Source: Merluccius polli (taxonomy: Eukaryota; Chordata; Actinopteri; Gadiformes; Merlucciidae). From it: 64,000 nt of DNA. The notes beneath the pieces are model-generated. The model worked only from the letters and a program-made list of their open reading frames with translations, was not told the DNA's origin and did not search any database. The translations under genes and the position numbers were made by a program. The stretch lies in NCBI GenBank assembly GCA_030340625.1, contig JAOPHQ010002559.1:327001-391000 (forward strand). Direction: 5' to 3'. Position 1 is the stretch's first letter. Each line of letters starts with the position of its first letter. This document shows positions 1 to 11,000 of this stretch, piece by piece.

Positions 1-400
1 CCCCATTGTCAGCCTATCAGATTTTTTGTTGACTACAGTTGTTGGGAAGAAAAAGCTATGCAGCTCTGTGATTGGTGGTCCCGCTATAATTTCATAGGAG
101 GTCGAGTAATAGTAATTAATTGAGAGACTCATTTCGAATGACAGTACAATTGACCAATCATATCTTCCCTCTAAATGGGGGGGCTTTGTTATGTGTGTTC
201 TATGAGGGACACAAATCACAAGCTAATAAACTAGCTAGCTAGCATATGGGGCATGACTAGGTTAACTTTTAATAAAAATGTGTGATGATGCAATTATTTG
301 TTAGGAAGATTTGCATTTTGTTAAAGAGATAGCTCTTTTTAGTTTTGGTGATAACTCTCACTCTCCGTGCTGTTTGCTCATTGCATTGCTAAGGCTGGAC
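1..400. other. no gene seen; AT-rich flank
   Basis: AT-rich sequence with many stops in all frames. I see no conserved coding motif, no tandem repeat and no element terminus before the inverted repeat that begins at 401. Confidence 0.6.
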
Positions 401-1016
401 TGGACCCTTTTCACAGCACAGTATAGCTCATAACATTAATTATGGGTGTGTTCCATTTAGGTATGGCAGTACACCAGTATAGACACAACTAGTCAAGTCA
501 ATATACTGTACATTGACCATCAAAATAAGGTAAGTTCAAAAAATGAGCATTTGGACTGCCCAGGATTGAAGGGCCAGCTAGGAAGCGGCTGGAAGCCAAC
601 ATCACTAAGCAGGCAGAGGCAGCATCCTGGGGAATCTGTATAAAGTGACGGGTTAACAACATCATAGTTGAGTGGTGGACAGTGGGGGTAGTACCAGGAC
701 GCTGGTACTACCGTCGAGCCCCCCCGAGATGTCATGGGCTTAAATCGATGAAACATCGATAAAGGGGGGTGGCCATTTGAAAACCTGCAGAAGCCACACA
801 ACTCAGGCCCAGTTTGGAGGGAGGTGCCTTGAGGGAGGGAAGGAGAGAGAGAGCGATGCCACTGGCTCACAGATGGTGCAGAGGCGAGAGCCAGTTGTGG
901 TAACCCTTATTGTATTTTGCATATATACCATGCTGGTGCTGTGACGGACATAAATAAAACCAACAGGAACAAGAAGTTACTTTACCCTGCTACTGACGAC
1001 CTGTGAAAAGGGTCCA
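401..1016. repeat. possible 616-bp element with 16-bp terminal inverted repeats
   Basis: Positions 401-416 (TGGACCCTTTTCACAG) are the exact reverse complement of 1001-1016. The interior has no transposase-like frame and the flanks show no clear target-site duplication, so this may be a non-autonomous DNA transposon with decayed flanks or a chance or secondary structure. The superfamily is not assigned. Confidence 0.35.
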
Positions 1017-1665
1017 ATACTATAGAGATGACACACTAAGCTAAGCTGGTGTGTTGCTTTTTTCTCGACAGGGGAAGGGGAGTCAGAGGGCCAAGGTTTA
1101 GGAGTCACGGTTCGCTACTGATTAGGGGTGTCCCCGACTAAGAATTTACATAATCGAATCTGATTTGTCAAGTCTTGCCTATAGTCGACTGATCGTCGAA
1201 TCATGTTTTTTTCTTTTTTTTTGCTCATTGATCCATATTCTCATTTGCGAAATTGGCTTCCATTTTTTCCACACCAGACTAAAGAGCTGAAACACTCAAT
1301 TAAACAATTTCGATTACAATTTCGAGGCTGTTCGGCAGTGGTGTGTTTTGGACTTCACACCGCCGCCGAACGGCGCGCGTCAAAACAGCCGCCCCTATTA
1401 TTACTATGTACACCGCCAGTGCAAATACAGTGCAAACACAAATAATTGTGCTGCCTCAACAAATACAGATATAAATTCAAATACTGGGCTCACTGCACAT
1501 CCCTTGTGTACCTTTTGTGAAGCACTGTTTCTATGGTTTTGCTCACAGCCAATCACCGCAAGCGTTCTTCGATTCAATGCGCCGTGTGATTGGTCCACCA
1601 CTGCAAAACAACAATAGTTTGTATGGCGGTAAAGCGGGAAGCCGTTGGCGGGTCAGCATTCCAAG

Positions 1666-1842
1666 ATGCCGGCAGCAAAAGGTTCAAAAGTATGGCTATA
1701 CTACACGCCTGTGGCGCCGGGTACAAATAGATGCTTAAAATGTGGCAAGATAATTTCGGGGAAAACAGGGAATACTAGCAACATGATGAAGCACCTCATC
1801 AAGCACGGAACAAACTTCAGGGTGGAGAATTGCAGTGTTTAA
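1666..1842 (+). pseudogene. hAT-type BED zinc-finger fragment
   Basis: A short frame starting at ATG 1666 encodes about 58 residues containing VWLYYTPVAPGTNRCLKCGK and then a spaced H..L.KH. This is the C-x2-C...H-x4-H arrangement of a BED zinc finger, the DNA-binding domain at the N-terminus of many hAT transposases and ZBED proteins. The frame stops at 1842; past the stop, codons continue in another frame with a Ser/Thr/Pro-rich stretch, as expected for a decayed linker. No hAT catalytic core follows, so this is a 5' remnant. Upstream sequence from about 1123 (TAGGGGTGTCC...) resembles a hAT terminus but has no matching duplicated flank. Confidence 0.55.
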
Positions 1843-1931
1843 GAAGCCGGCTTCTACGACACCAGCGTCGTTGTCGTCATCTCAACAGGACACGGCGCAA
1901 CTGTCGATAACTTCATGTAGTATATAAATGG

Positions 1932-2020
1932 TTACTACTATATTAGGTTAATACTAGGTTAAGAGTACTCACACAAAGGGTGAGTACTCTTAACCTAGTA
2001 TTAACCTAATATAGTAGTAA
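1932..2020. repeat. perfect 41-bp inverted repeat with 7-nt loop
   Basis: Positions 1932-1972 and 1980-2020 are exact reverse complements (41/41), separated by the 7 nt at 1973-1979. Transcribed, this would fold into an uninterrupted hairpin; as DNA it is cruciform-prone. It lies between the BED finger fragment and a hAT-like terminus ending near 2235. Confidence 0.95.
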
Positions 2021-2059
2021 AAACATTTGTCAAGTAAATCGTTTAAAAAAAAAAAATCT

Positions 2060-2440
2060 TTTGAATGGGGAGGAGTGGTGACATTTACGCAACCGATTGC
2101 TTTCTTTTCACATGATTAATATCGAATGAAGTTGAAAAAAAGTATCGAATGAAGTACTCAATTGGTATCGGTATCGTTTTAAGGGTACTGGTATCGGTAC
2201 TGGTATCGAAAATGTTTAAACGATCCCCAGCCCTAATAACCATTAACATCATTGAAAAGAAAATGTGAACATTGTAAACCCCACCACCACCTGCCCTAAT
2301 TGGAGGACGCTGAACAGACTGAATATAAACACACTAGGGCTGCATGATATGAGGAAAACATGCGATATGCGATAACATTGAATATTATGATGACAATATG
2401 ACTAAATAAACAAATATTGAAATATGCACAGTTCTAATGT
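2060..2440. repeat. hAT-like terminal fragments
   Basis: The segment ending CCCCAGCCCTA at about 2235 is preceded by repeated GGTATCGG units, as in hAT subterminal regions. A second terminus-like string, TAGGGCTGCATGATATGAGG, starts near 2336. Neither has a paired opposite end or duplication that I can find. These are read as decayed ends of two elements. Confidence 0.35.
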
Positions 2441-3129
2441 ATTTAACATTATTATAATATTAACATTATTAACATTGTCAACCAATTTTAGAAATGAACA
2501 CTTAGAAAAAACACCATCAATACTTCAATACCTTAAATCCAGCAATAAATAAAATAGCACTCAACATTTGCTGATAGAGTAGGCCTACTAAAAAATACTT
2601 TTAATTACAGAAAATATTAAATACTTGACTAAAGGACATTGTAATTAAAATATATGGAAATTATATTTCCATAATAAACTATTTCAAAGCTCTAAACAAT
2701 CTCTAATGAATATTTTAAATGTTGCCCGATAAATTCCCCCACTAAAATGATAAATTCCGCCCAGCACCGACAACACCTCTTCAAACTAAAGGCATAATGG
2801 TAGCACCCACCTGGCACTCATGAGGAATAATATGGAAGCTCTGTTCCAGTACCAGTTAGAAACTGACAGCAGACAGGGCCCAATAGATTAAATGATTTTG
2901 AGAAGAAACTTTGTTTATATGACATCAACTGGACTGGAAGATGGTTTCATGAGTAACTAATTCTAAAAGCTCAGAGAAGGAAATGGGAGGAAAGTGATTT
3001 AAAGTGTTCTTTGGTGGGTGATCAATGGACATTAAAGTGTGTGCCGTTAGGGGTGATAGAAGCTTTGATGGACTCTACTTTATCAAATAAGTACTTATCA
3101 CAATTAGCATCACTTTAAGCTGGGGCACA
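2441..3129. other. no gene seen; AT-rich intergenic sequence
   Basis: Very AT-rich sequence with dense stops in all frames. I see no coding motif or clear repeat structure. Confidence 0.55.
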
Positions 3130-3850
3130 AAGTGGGGTTGGATTTACCAGCTGATCAACAGATCGACAGTCTTAAATAAGACTCTGCGGTTATGCTGATG
3201 AGTAGAGATAAGTTCAGAGAAATATTGTGCTCTTGCATTCTTTACCATATTATTGTAGTATAGTAATAACTCCTTCATAGCCTCATAGTGTACTTGGAGA
3301 CCTGATTTCTTCCATATCTGCTCTGCTTTCCTACACTCTAATTTACAGCTACGAATACTCATTTATCCAACGCTGCTTTCTTTGTGTAGGCTTTGACCTG
3401 ACTTTAAGAGGAGCAATATTTGATTGTTGATTAAAAATGCGAGAGCCCATAGAGTGGGGTTGGACATTGATAATGCAATCCATTTCCCAGGTAAAAACTA
3501 TGCATTTATGGTCATATACACTGTTTATTGATTCCACAGTGAGAACTCTCACACGCAGGGTAATAACAAGGTCCAAGGTATGGCCCGGGTTATGTGTTTG
3601 TTCACAAATGTACTGTTTAAGGTTAAAGGATGTAATGATGTTTAGAAAGTCAGCTGCGTTAACATTTGAGCAGTTATCAACATGAATATTAAAATCACCA
3701 CAAAATACAATTCTATCATACTTTAAAACATAAAAATCCAGGGCGTTCTACGAAAAAGCTGCTGATGGATTTTAGGGGGAGATAAATTAAAGCAAATAAA
3801 TTGGGTGGAGACCACCTCATTGAAACAGTAGAACTTCAAAGGAAGAAAAT
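3130..3850 (-). pseudogene. L2/Rex-type LINE endonuclease fragment
   Basis: On the minus strand the translation carries hallmarks of an apurinic-type LINE endonuclease: GDFNIHVD (about 3690-3715), a TLDLVIT block, a YDHKCIVF block equivalent to the SDH motif, and then the endonuclease-RT linker with KLECRKAEQIWKKSGLQVHY and ARAQYFSELI. The same linker motifs occur in the LINE at 43.25-43.48 kb, so both belong to one broad family. The fragment lacks the RT and has at least one frame change (3349-3362), so it is a dead internal piece. Confidence 0.7.
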
Positions 3851-3949
3851 TCATTATATGGTAACTGCTGGCATTTGAGACGATCGCTAAAACCGCTTAC
3901 AAGGCCACCTGTTCCACCAATGTTCCTAGGTTTGCTTCTTAGACAATCA

Positions 3950-4395
3950 TATTGTGGTGCAGGCTCAACCACTTACAGATTTTCATTTACAAAGGTCTCC
4001 TTGGTCTACTACCAACTTACTTATCTGCCTATCTTTGTAGGAGTAACTCTGGTGGCCATTCCCTTGCAGGACTCTTTTTAGGTAGGGAAAAAAAGCGTTC
4101 AGCTGTTTTGACCCATCGACATGGAACTTGCTGCAGACAGACCTTAAAATTAAGGAACTTGTCTCTTTCATCATGGGCCTAAAGTCAGCCTCTATAATAT
4201 GTAAATGTTTTTAGTGGCGTATCTCTGTGAATGTGATTTATTTTTTCCAACCCTGTTTATATTGAAATGTGTTTTGTGATTGTCTATGGAAACTTTGTGA
4301 TTTGTTGTGCTGTTCTTCATGTCAGGACACTTTTGTAAAAGAGATTTTAATTTTAAAAGGCTCTCCCAGTAAAATAAAGGTTAAATAAAAATAAA
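3950..4395 (+). repeat. LINE 3' end (RT C-terminus plus tail)
   Basis: Plus-strand translation near 3970-4060 gives IYKGLLGLLPTYLSAYL, typical of the last part of CR1/L2/Rex-type reverse transcriptases, followed by fragments of the C-terminal block in another frame. It is followed by the tail 'gtaaaagagattttaa...' and 'ggttaaataaaaataaagg' ending near 4395, a common fish LINE 3' end. A related tail lies at about 57135-57230 in the opposite orientation. Confidence 0.6.
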
Positions 4396-4794
4396 GGAAT
4401 GGGCAAGGAGATTACAGCTTCCACCTCCAGCATCTCCAGCAGGTGGATCCTCACCTGAGAACGCTGGCATCACAACAGTCACATAAAGCTACATCCTTAC
4501 CTAATTTCTAAGTTTGAGAGTGAGTGAATGCACAGGCAGAGAAGGCATGAGGAAATGAAAGAGCTAGATCATCAGCTACAGGTCAGAGGGATGATCTAAA
4601 ACTTCTAACACTGGTGTGACCCTACCACCCGCAATGTCATTTCCCATTGGCTAGTGATTGGTAACACACTACTAAAAAGGAGGGACTGCGCACCTCCAGT
4701 GTCTCTCAGAAGGCGGACAGACTGATCATCCTCAGGATTTCCTGCTAGAGACAGAAAACCATTAAATGTGAAAGGTTCAAAACATGGATCCATG
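4396..4794. other. no gene seen
   Basis: Short unassigned spacer between a LINE tail and a gag fragment. Stops occur in every frame and no motif was recognised. Confidence 0.5.
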
Positions 4795-5214
4795 TTAACG
4801 TGGAGCAGGGACGGTTTTAGTCAAGCCAACAACTTTTGGCTGACGGAAGGGCTGTGCCTCTTTCTGCTTTAGAGCATAACAATATGTAATGACATGACAA
4901 ACTTTATGGCAGTAATTACATCTGCACTTTTCCTTTGAACACAGAGGTGATCTAGGATAATTGACGAAGGGGGTCTTGTGGTGTAGACCAGGCTTCTCTG
5001 GAGATGCAGTGTTAAACAGATTTTTATGGACAGAAGTAGCAGATTGAATCAGGGAGATTACTTTTTGCTCATTTAAATACACCACTAAATGATCCAGTAG
5101 CTGTATTTTAAAATTCCTCCACGAGCACCATCTCTCTAAGGGAAGAAAAGTATTGTACCTGACAAGCATTACACTACCTGTTAAAATACATTCCCTTTTC
5201 TCTTGAAAACTCAA
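4795..5214 (-). pseudogene. gag fragment of a Ty3/gypsy-type retrotransposon
   Basis: A 139-residue minus-strand frame contains a block like the gag SCAN-type or linker region (LLDHLVVYLNEQKVISLI) followed by CRCNYCHKVCHVITYCYALK. The last block is a CCHC zinc knuckle (C-x2-C-x4-H-x4-C) with the usual Gly before His replaced by Cys. No protease or RT follows in frame and no LTR is visible. It is a fragment of a gag different from the intact element at 7.1 kb. Confidence 0.55.
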
Positions 5215-6516
5215 AAGTTTGGTTTTGAGATTGTGTTAAGTTTCTGAACTTCAGGACCTGGAGTGGATGCAACCTCAGCACAGGCACCATCCTCAGACAA
5301 ATCTAAATTAGGTGAAGCTAAAGCCTGTAACTCCACTAGAGCCTGTCAAACGACCACTCTTAGTTTCTGTTTTACAGATTGTAGATTAACATAAATGTTA
5401 TATTATGCCGCTACTCTTAACAATCAAATGTGTTTGACTTACACATTTAATTTATTGAAAATATCTCCTGAGATATTCGATTGTTTTGATATTGATTTGT
5501 TGTTGACAAATGTAGGCGTAGGCGTAGTTGTATAACACACGAGAAACCGTTATCATCCATGTTAAAATCTTATCAGGCTCCAGATGACACCTGTGATGTT
5601 AAACATAGTACAAAGGTAAACAAAATGCATCAGAGACATGCAAATGATTCTCTTTTGATGCAAATACTGAATAAATAAATAAATAAATACAAAAAAGTAT
5701 TTAATTAGCCTTTTAAAAAATGGTCTCAAACCAGCAGTAGTGGCATAGGCCTATAGGCTGATATAGCACAACAAAGGCTGAAACCATAATGTACAAGGCG
5801 TGTTTCTGCGTCACATTAGATAAATTAATCTACAGGATTGGTCTTCGTTGCCTTCGATACTATCAGTATTCAGAGGCTCGCACCTTCTGTGCAAGCTCTT
5901 TTCCGCCGATTCCCCGTCTCTTGAGTGCAACCGAGAGGAGACCGGAGGGGGGGGGGGGGGGGGGCACAATTGGGTTGCTAGGGTGATGCAGCTCTCTCTC
6001 TCGCTTTTCCCCATGTCCATCCCCATTTGAAAAGCTAACCCATAGCCTTTGGGAATTGAGTTGATTTCTAACCACAGTGTCTCGTTGCTAACGTCCGCTA
6101 TAGGCTACAGCATAACGGACATGGGCGAATCAGGTGTCCGGTCCTTCGTTAGCTTGGCTGTTTCTAATGGCTTAGCTGTAAACCCCTTGTGCGACTGACA
6201 GACAGACTGACGGACAAATAGGCTACATTATCGAACATCAAAAGTGGGTGCTGCCCAATAGGACAATTTGAAACTAAAAATAGCGCACAGGAAGCGGCAA
6301 ACATGTATTAGAGTTTATCTCGACTTAATTCAATTTAATCTAATCTTCTGCAGAAACAACCTCTTGGGGCTTATTTGTTTCACATATTTTAAACACACCC
6401 ATCCAAACACACCCGGTATCAGTCAATAACGTCTAACAGTGTTTTGACAGATGTTCTTGTGTTTGGGCAAATGTTCTCTCTATCTGAATATAAATACTAC
6501 ATGTAAAATGAATCAA
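5215..6516. other. no gene seen; short SSRs and poly-G
   Basis: Contains an (AATA)n run at about 5668-5690 and a homopolymer G tract at about 5947-5963. Open frames here are low-complexity artefacts around the G tract. I see no conserved gene. Confidence 0.6.
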
Positions 6517-6634
6517 TATACTGTCACGGTCTCTCCTGCCAGGTCCTAGCTGCCGCTGGTTTCGTTCCTTGTCTGTCTTGTCTTGCCTCGTTGATCACCC
6601 GCACCTGACAGTCATCTCCAATCAGGATCACCTG

Positions 6635-6675
6635 TATATATACCCCAGCCTTCCAACCACTCGTCGCCAGATCGT
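6635..6675 (+). promoter_or_regulatory. LTR promoter: TATA box and inferred transcript start
   Basis: TATATATA at 6635-6642 is followed 31 nt later (first T to G) by GCCAGATCGT at 6666-6675. That decamer is the exact complement of the primer-binding position just inside the LTR (7054-7063). The start-site assignment is inferred from TATA spacing and this complementarity. Confidence 0.6.
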
Positions 6676-6969
6676 CAGTTGTACTACCATGTTGAGTAGC
6701 TCTTGATTCTTCACCCAGTATTCTTAGTTTCCTAGTTTACTCGTGTTCTAGTCTGCGCATTCCTAATACTCTCTTTCTACCAGCCATCACCATCACGACC
6801 ACCCTTCAATCCTGCTCTACTGCCGGAGTTACCAGCACCACCGGATCGTCGGGTGTGGCTGTCGGTTTGGCTGCCAGCCGACACATTCCACCCCGGTTCG
6901 GACCACCCGGTCCGTGGAGCCAGGTTACCATCAGCGACCACCAGCATCAACCATTCCCACCCGTGGATT

Positions 6970-6975
6970 AATAAA
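6970..6975 (+). terminator. LTR polyadenylation signal
   Basis: AATAAA in the 5' LTR, repeated at 11844-11849 in the 3' LTR, where it would direct 3' end formation of the genomic transcript. Confidence 0.65.
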
Positions 6976-7053
6976 CGGTTCAACTGATACCTCTCTCGTA
7001 TGTTGTTACTCGTGCCGTGCGCTTGGGTCCTTCCTGTCTTGATTGGTAACAGT

Positions 7054-7063
7054 ACGATCTGGC
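7054..7063 (+). promoter_or_regulatory. putative self-priming primer-binding site
   Basis: ACGATCTGGC lies 2 nt after the 5' LTR, where a primer-binding site is expected. It is perfectly complementary to LTR positions 6666-6675, the inferred first ten bases of the transcript. Yeast Tf1 and relatives prime reverse transcription with the cleaved 5' end of their own RNA in this arrangement, so this element probably does so too. Confidence 0.65.
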
Positions 7064-7068
7064 CAGAC

Positions 7069-8067
7069 ATGGACCCAGCCGACACAAGTGACACAGCCGC
7101 TTCCTTGGCCGCTCGCGTGGCGAGTTTAACCGTGGAGGAGGGCGTCCTTGGGGAAGAACATTCCCGGAACCTGAGGGAGGTTTCCGCGAGCCTAAGCCGG
7201 TTTGCCGCTGCTCTGTCGTCCCTCGAATCCCGGGTGGCACTTCTGACTCCGTCGTCTGGTTTGTTCGCTGGTTCTCCTCCTACGGTCCCTGTCGTTCGCC
7301 GGGAGCCCTACGTTCCAACTCCGGCACCATATGAGGGCGACCCAGGGGCTTGTCATGGCTTCCTTCTCCAAGTAGGAGGAGTTTTTCAGCAACAGCCGCT
7401 CACCTACGACACCGAAGCCTCCCGCATCGCCTACCTCATTGCCTGCCTTCGGGGGGTAGCGCTTACCTGGGCTTCGGCACAGATGGACCGCGGGGGTCCC
7501 GAGGCCTCTAACTACCAGACTTTTACGAAGGCAATGCGGAGGACCTTCGACCATCCAGTTCGGGGACGAGACGCCGCTCAGCGTCTTCTGGATCTACGCC
7601 AGGGTTCCCGCAGCGTGGCGGAGCTTGTGATCGAGTTCCGGACCTATGCGGCAGAGAGTGGCTGGCGTGACGACGCATTGAGAGACGTTTTTCAGCGATC
7701 TCTGGCCGACCACCTACGGGACGAGATTGCGTTGCGGGATGAGCCGTCCGATCTAGAGGCGCTCATAACTCTGGCTATGCAGTTAGACAATCGCATTCGG
7801 GAGCGAAGGAGGGAGAGCTCCGTCCGGACCCCGCCATCCGTTCCCTTCCAGTCCACGACAACGAGACCTCCATCGTGGGTCACCGACACCTTCCGAGCGT
7901 CTCCGAGTCTTCCCGAGCCTGAGCCCATGCAGCTGGGGCGCGCGCATATAAGCCGGGAGGAGCGCGACCAGCGGCTTCGGACGGGTTCCTGCATGTATTG
8001 CGGGAGGGGGGGTCATATCCGCCTCCACTGTCCCCTGCGCCCGGGAAACGGGCTGGCTCGGTCGTAA
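7069..8067 (+). CDS. Gag of sushi-type chromovirus
   Basis: Gag forms the cytoplasmic particle in which reverse transcription takes place. I chose ATG 7069 (MDPADTSDTAAS) because the frame upstream lies in the LTR and contains the primer-binding site; this gives 332 residues. An N-terminal helical region (SLAARVASL) precedes a capsid-like domain including PYEGDPGACHGFLLQ and a block YQTFTKAMRRTFDHPV typical of Ty3/gypsy gag. Near residues 311-324 is a single CCHC knuckle, CMYCGRGGHIRLHC, which binds the genomic RNA. The last codons carry the GGGAAAC slip site, so a fraction of ribosomes would extend into pol. Codon use is GC-rich compared with flanking DNA, as expected for a recent insertion. 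No disabling mutation is seen. Confidence 0.92.
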   Translation: MDPADTSDTAASLAARVASLTVEEGVLGEEHSRNLREVSASLSRFAAALSSLESRVALLTPSSGLFAGSPPTVPVVRREPYVPTPAPYEGDPGACHGFLLQVGGVFQQQPLTYDTEASRIAYLIACLRGVALTWASAQMDRGGPEASNYQTFTKAMRRTFDHPVRGRDAAQRLLDLRQGSRSVAELVIEFRTYAAESGWRDDALRDVFQRSLADHLRDEIALRDEPSDLEALITLAMQLDNRIRERRRESSVRTPPSVPFQSTTTRPPSWVTDTFRASPSLPEPEPMQLGRAHISREERDQRLRTGSCMYCGRGGHIRLHCPLRPGNGLARS

Positions 8068-8087
8068 TGGGGGTCTACCGATCGAGC
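8043..8087 (+). promoter_or_regulatory. -1 ribosomal frameshift signal (GGGAAAC plus stem)
   Basis: The heptamer GGGAAAC at 8043-8049 is read G GGA AAC in the gag frame, fitting X XXY YYZ. After a 6-nt spacer, 8056-8064 can pair with 8079-8087 in a 9-bp stem (one G-U pair) around a 14-nt loop that holds the gag stop. Pol is in the -1 frame. The same heptamer is known from sushi-derived PEG10. Confidence 0.85.
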
Positions 8088-11000
8088 TGCATTTCCAATT
8101 ACGTCAACTCCCGCACCTTGCTCAAGGCCACACTATCGTGGCGGAACCGTTCTTTACACCTCTCCGCCCTCGTCGATTCTGGAGCAGACGAGAGTTTTTT
8201 GGACCGAGAGGTGGCACGACAGCTGGGAGTAGACATCATTCCACTCGACGTGTCAATGGAAGTGAGCGCTCTCAACGGAATGCACCTGGCCAGGATAGAG
8301 CATAAGACCGCTCCCTTGTCTCTGCTGCTTTCCGGGAACCATCAAGAGCAAATTTCTTTTCATCTCATTGACTCACCCCAGTCTCCTGTAGTACTGGGTC
8401 ATCCCTGGCTTCGTCTTCATAACCCCAGTTTAGAGTGGACCTCCGGTAAGATCTCTGCTTGGAGTACCCACCGTCTATTGAACTGCCTACGTTCCGCCTC
8501 AGCACCTGTGACAGCCGTTCCACAGCCCGTTCCAGAACCCCCGGATCTCAGGTTGGTGCCCCAGGATTATCATGATTTGGGGCCGGTTTTCAGTAAACAA
8601 CACGCACTATCTCTGCCACCACATCGCCCGTACGATTGTGCTATTGACTTACTTCCTGGTTCCTCTCTCCCTAGCAGCCGCCTGTTTAACCTCTCTCCTC
8701 CTGAACGAGAGGCCATGGAGGTATATATCCGGGACTCTCTCGCCGCGGGGCTTATTCGTCCCTCATCCTCACCGGTAGGGGCAGGGGTTTTTTTTGTTGC
8801 GAAGAAGGACAAGACCCTTCGTCCCTGCATTGACTATAGGGGTCTCAATGACATTACGATAAGGAACAAATATTCGTTGCCTCTCATAGACTCAGCCTTT
8901 GTTCCTCTGCGGGGCGCTACCATTTTCACTAAATTAGACCTCCGTAACGCCTACCATTTGGTTCGCATTCGCGAAGGGGATGAGTGGAAGACGGGCTTCA
9001 CTACTCCATTAGGTCACTTTGAATACCTTGTGATGCCCTTTGGACTTACCAATGCCCCTGCAGTATTTCAGACCCTGGTCAATGACATTTTGAGAGACAT
9101 GCTTCATCAGTTTGTGTTTGTGTACCTTGATGACATTCTGATTTTCTCTCGATCCCTCGCAGAACACAAGCTACATGTCCGTCAGGTCCTGCAGCGCCTC
9201 TTGGAGAATCGGCTGTTTGTCAAGGCGGAGAAATGCGAATTCCATGTGCCATCAGTGGCCTTCCTGGGATTCATCATCGGCCAGGGGAGGCTAGAGATGG
9301 ATCCAGGGAAGGTAACTGCCGTCACAGATTGGCCGACTCCCACTGATCGTAAACAGCTCCAGCGTTTCCTGGGATTCGCAAACTTCTACAGAAGGTTCAT
9401 CAGGAACTACAGCCACATCGCCGCACCTCTCACGGCGCTCACCTCTGTCAAGGTGGCATTTAGATGGACCCCCGAGGCCGCAGCGGCCTTCGAGATGTTG
9501 AAGCGTCGCTTCGTCTCTGCCCCGATTCTCACGCAGCCCGATGGCAAGCTACAGTTCGTGGTCGAGGTTGACGCATCGGACACGGGGGTTGGAGCAGTTT
9601 TGTCCCAGCGCTCAACTATGGACGGTAAGCTTCACCCTTGCGCCTTCCTCTCTCGAGGGCTAACTCCCCCAGAGCGGAACTATGACGTGGGAAACCGGGA
9701 GCTCCTCGCCGTCAAGCTCGCTCTGGAGGAGTGGCGTCACTGGCTGGAGGGAGCGGAGCTCCCGTTCATCGTGTGGACGGACCATAAGAACTTAAGTTAC
9801 ATCCAATCCGCAAAGCGTCTCAACTCTCGCCAGGCCAGGTGGGCGTTATTTTTTGGTCGTTTTAAGTTCTCCCTTTCTTATCGCCCAGGTTCCCGCAACG
9901 TCAAACCGGACGCCTTGTCCCGGCTGCACTCAGTGGACGAGGGGTGTTCCGAGTTGGACTCCATCCTACCGCCTACCAGCGTAGTGGCCACGTTGGTCTG
10001 GAGGATCGAGTCCTTGGTGACCCAGGCCCAGGCTCACCAGCCCGACCCAGGTACTGGTCCCCCCGATCGGTTGTTCGTTCCGGATGCGGTTCGTTCGGAC
10101 GTTCTGCAGTGGGGTCATTCATCGAGGCTGGCTTGTCATCCGGGGATCAACCGCACCCTGGCCTTCCTGCATCACCGGTTCTGGTGGCCTACCATGGACC
10201 GGGACACCCGGGCTTTCGTCGCCGCATGTGCCACCTGTGCACGCAGTAAGACGTCCAACAAACCTCGCTCTGGACTGCTTCGCCCGCTGCCCATCCCCAG
10301 TCGTCCGTGGTCCCACATCGCCCTTGATTTCGTTACCGGTCTCCCCCCATCCAGAGGTAACACCACCATACTCACCATTATAGATCGGTTTTCGAAGGCA
10401 GCCCACTTCGTCGCTCTGCCCGGACTCCCATCCGCGAAGGAGACCGCAGAGCTCATGGTGTCCCAGGTTTTCCGCATACACGGCATACCCGCTGACATCG
10501 TCTCGGACCGGGGCCCCCAGTTCATCTCCCAGGTGTGGCGAGCGTTCTGTTTGGCTCTGGGAACTACGGCCAGCCTCTCTTCTGGGTATCATCCTCAGAC
10601 CAACGGACAGGCAGAGTGGGCAAACCAGGAACTGGAAGGCATGCTGCGCTGTGTCACAGCCGCCAATTCCGCCTCATGGAGTCTTCATCTTCCCTGGGTA
10701 GAGTACGCACACAACACACACCGTAATGACACTACCGGAATGTCCCCCTTTCTCTGCTCTCTGGGCTACCAGCCCCCACTGTTTCCCTCGCAGGAGGCAG
10801 AGACTGCTGTTCCCTCGGTTCGGGCCCATATCCTACGCTGCCAACGCACATGGAACAAGGCTCGCGCTGCGCTGCTTCGGGCGTCCACCCGCTCCCAGCG
10901 ACAGGCCAACCGCCACCGGACACCGGCGCCCCAGTACGTTCCCGGCCAGAAGGTCTGGCTCTCAACGAAGGACCTCCCGTTGAAGGTAACCTCTCGGAAG

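Larger units (their letters stand above)
6522..7051 (+). repeat. 5' LTR
   Basis: Starts TGTCACGG and ends GGTAACA. Compared with the 3' LTR I find four substitutions (two in the 6588-6605 region, two in the 7000-7015 region). It contains a TATA box at 6635-6642 and an AATAAA at 6970-6975, giving a U3 of about 144 bp and an R of roughly 330 bp if transcription starts near 6666. Confidence 0.95.

Noticed and set aside
1123..2235. One complete hAT element around the BED finger
   Set aside because: Candidate ends differ in sequence and there is no 8-bp duplication; the catalytic core is also absent.
5811..6075. Overlapping frames with Pro or Gly runs around 5947-5963
   Set aside because: They are produced by a G homopolymer; no conserved residues on either side.
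10119..10592. 157-residue minus-strand frame in pol
   Set aside because: Antisense shadow of the GC-rich pol gene, which has clear motifs in its own frame.
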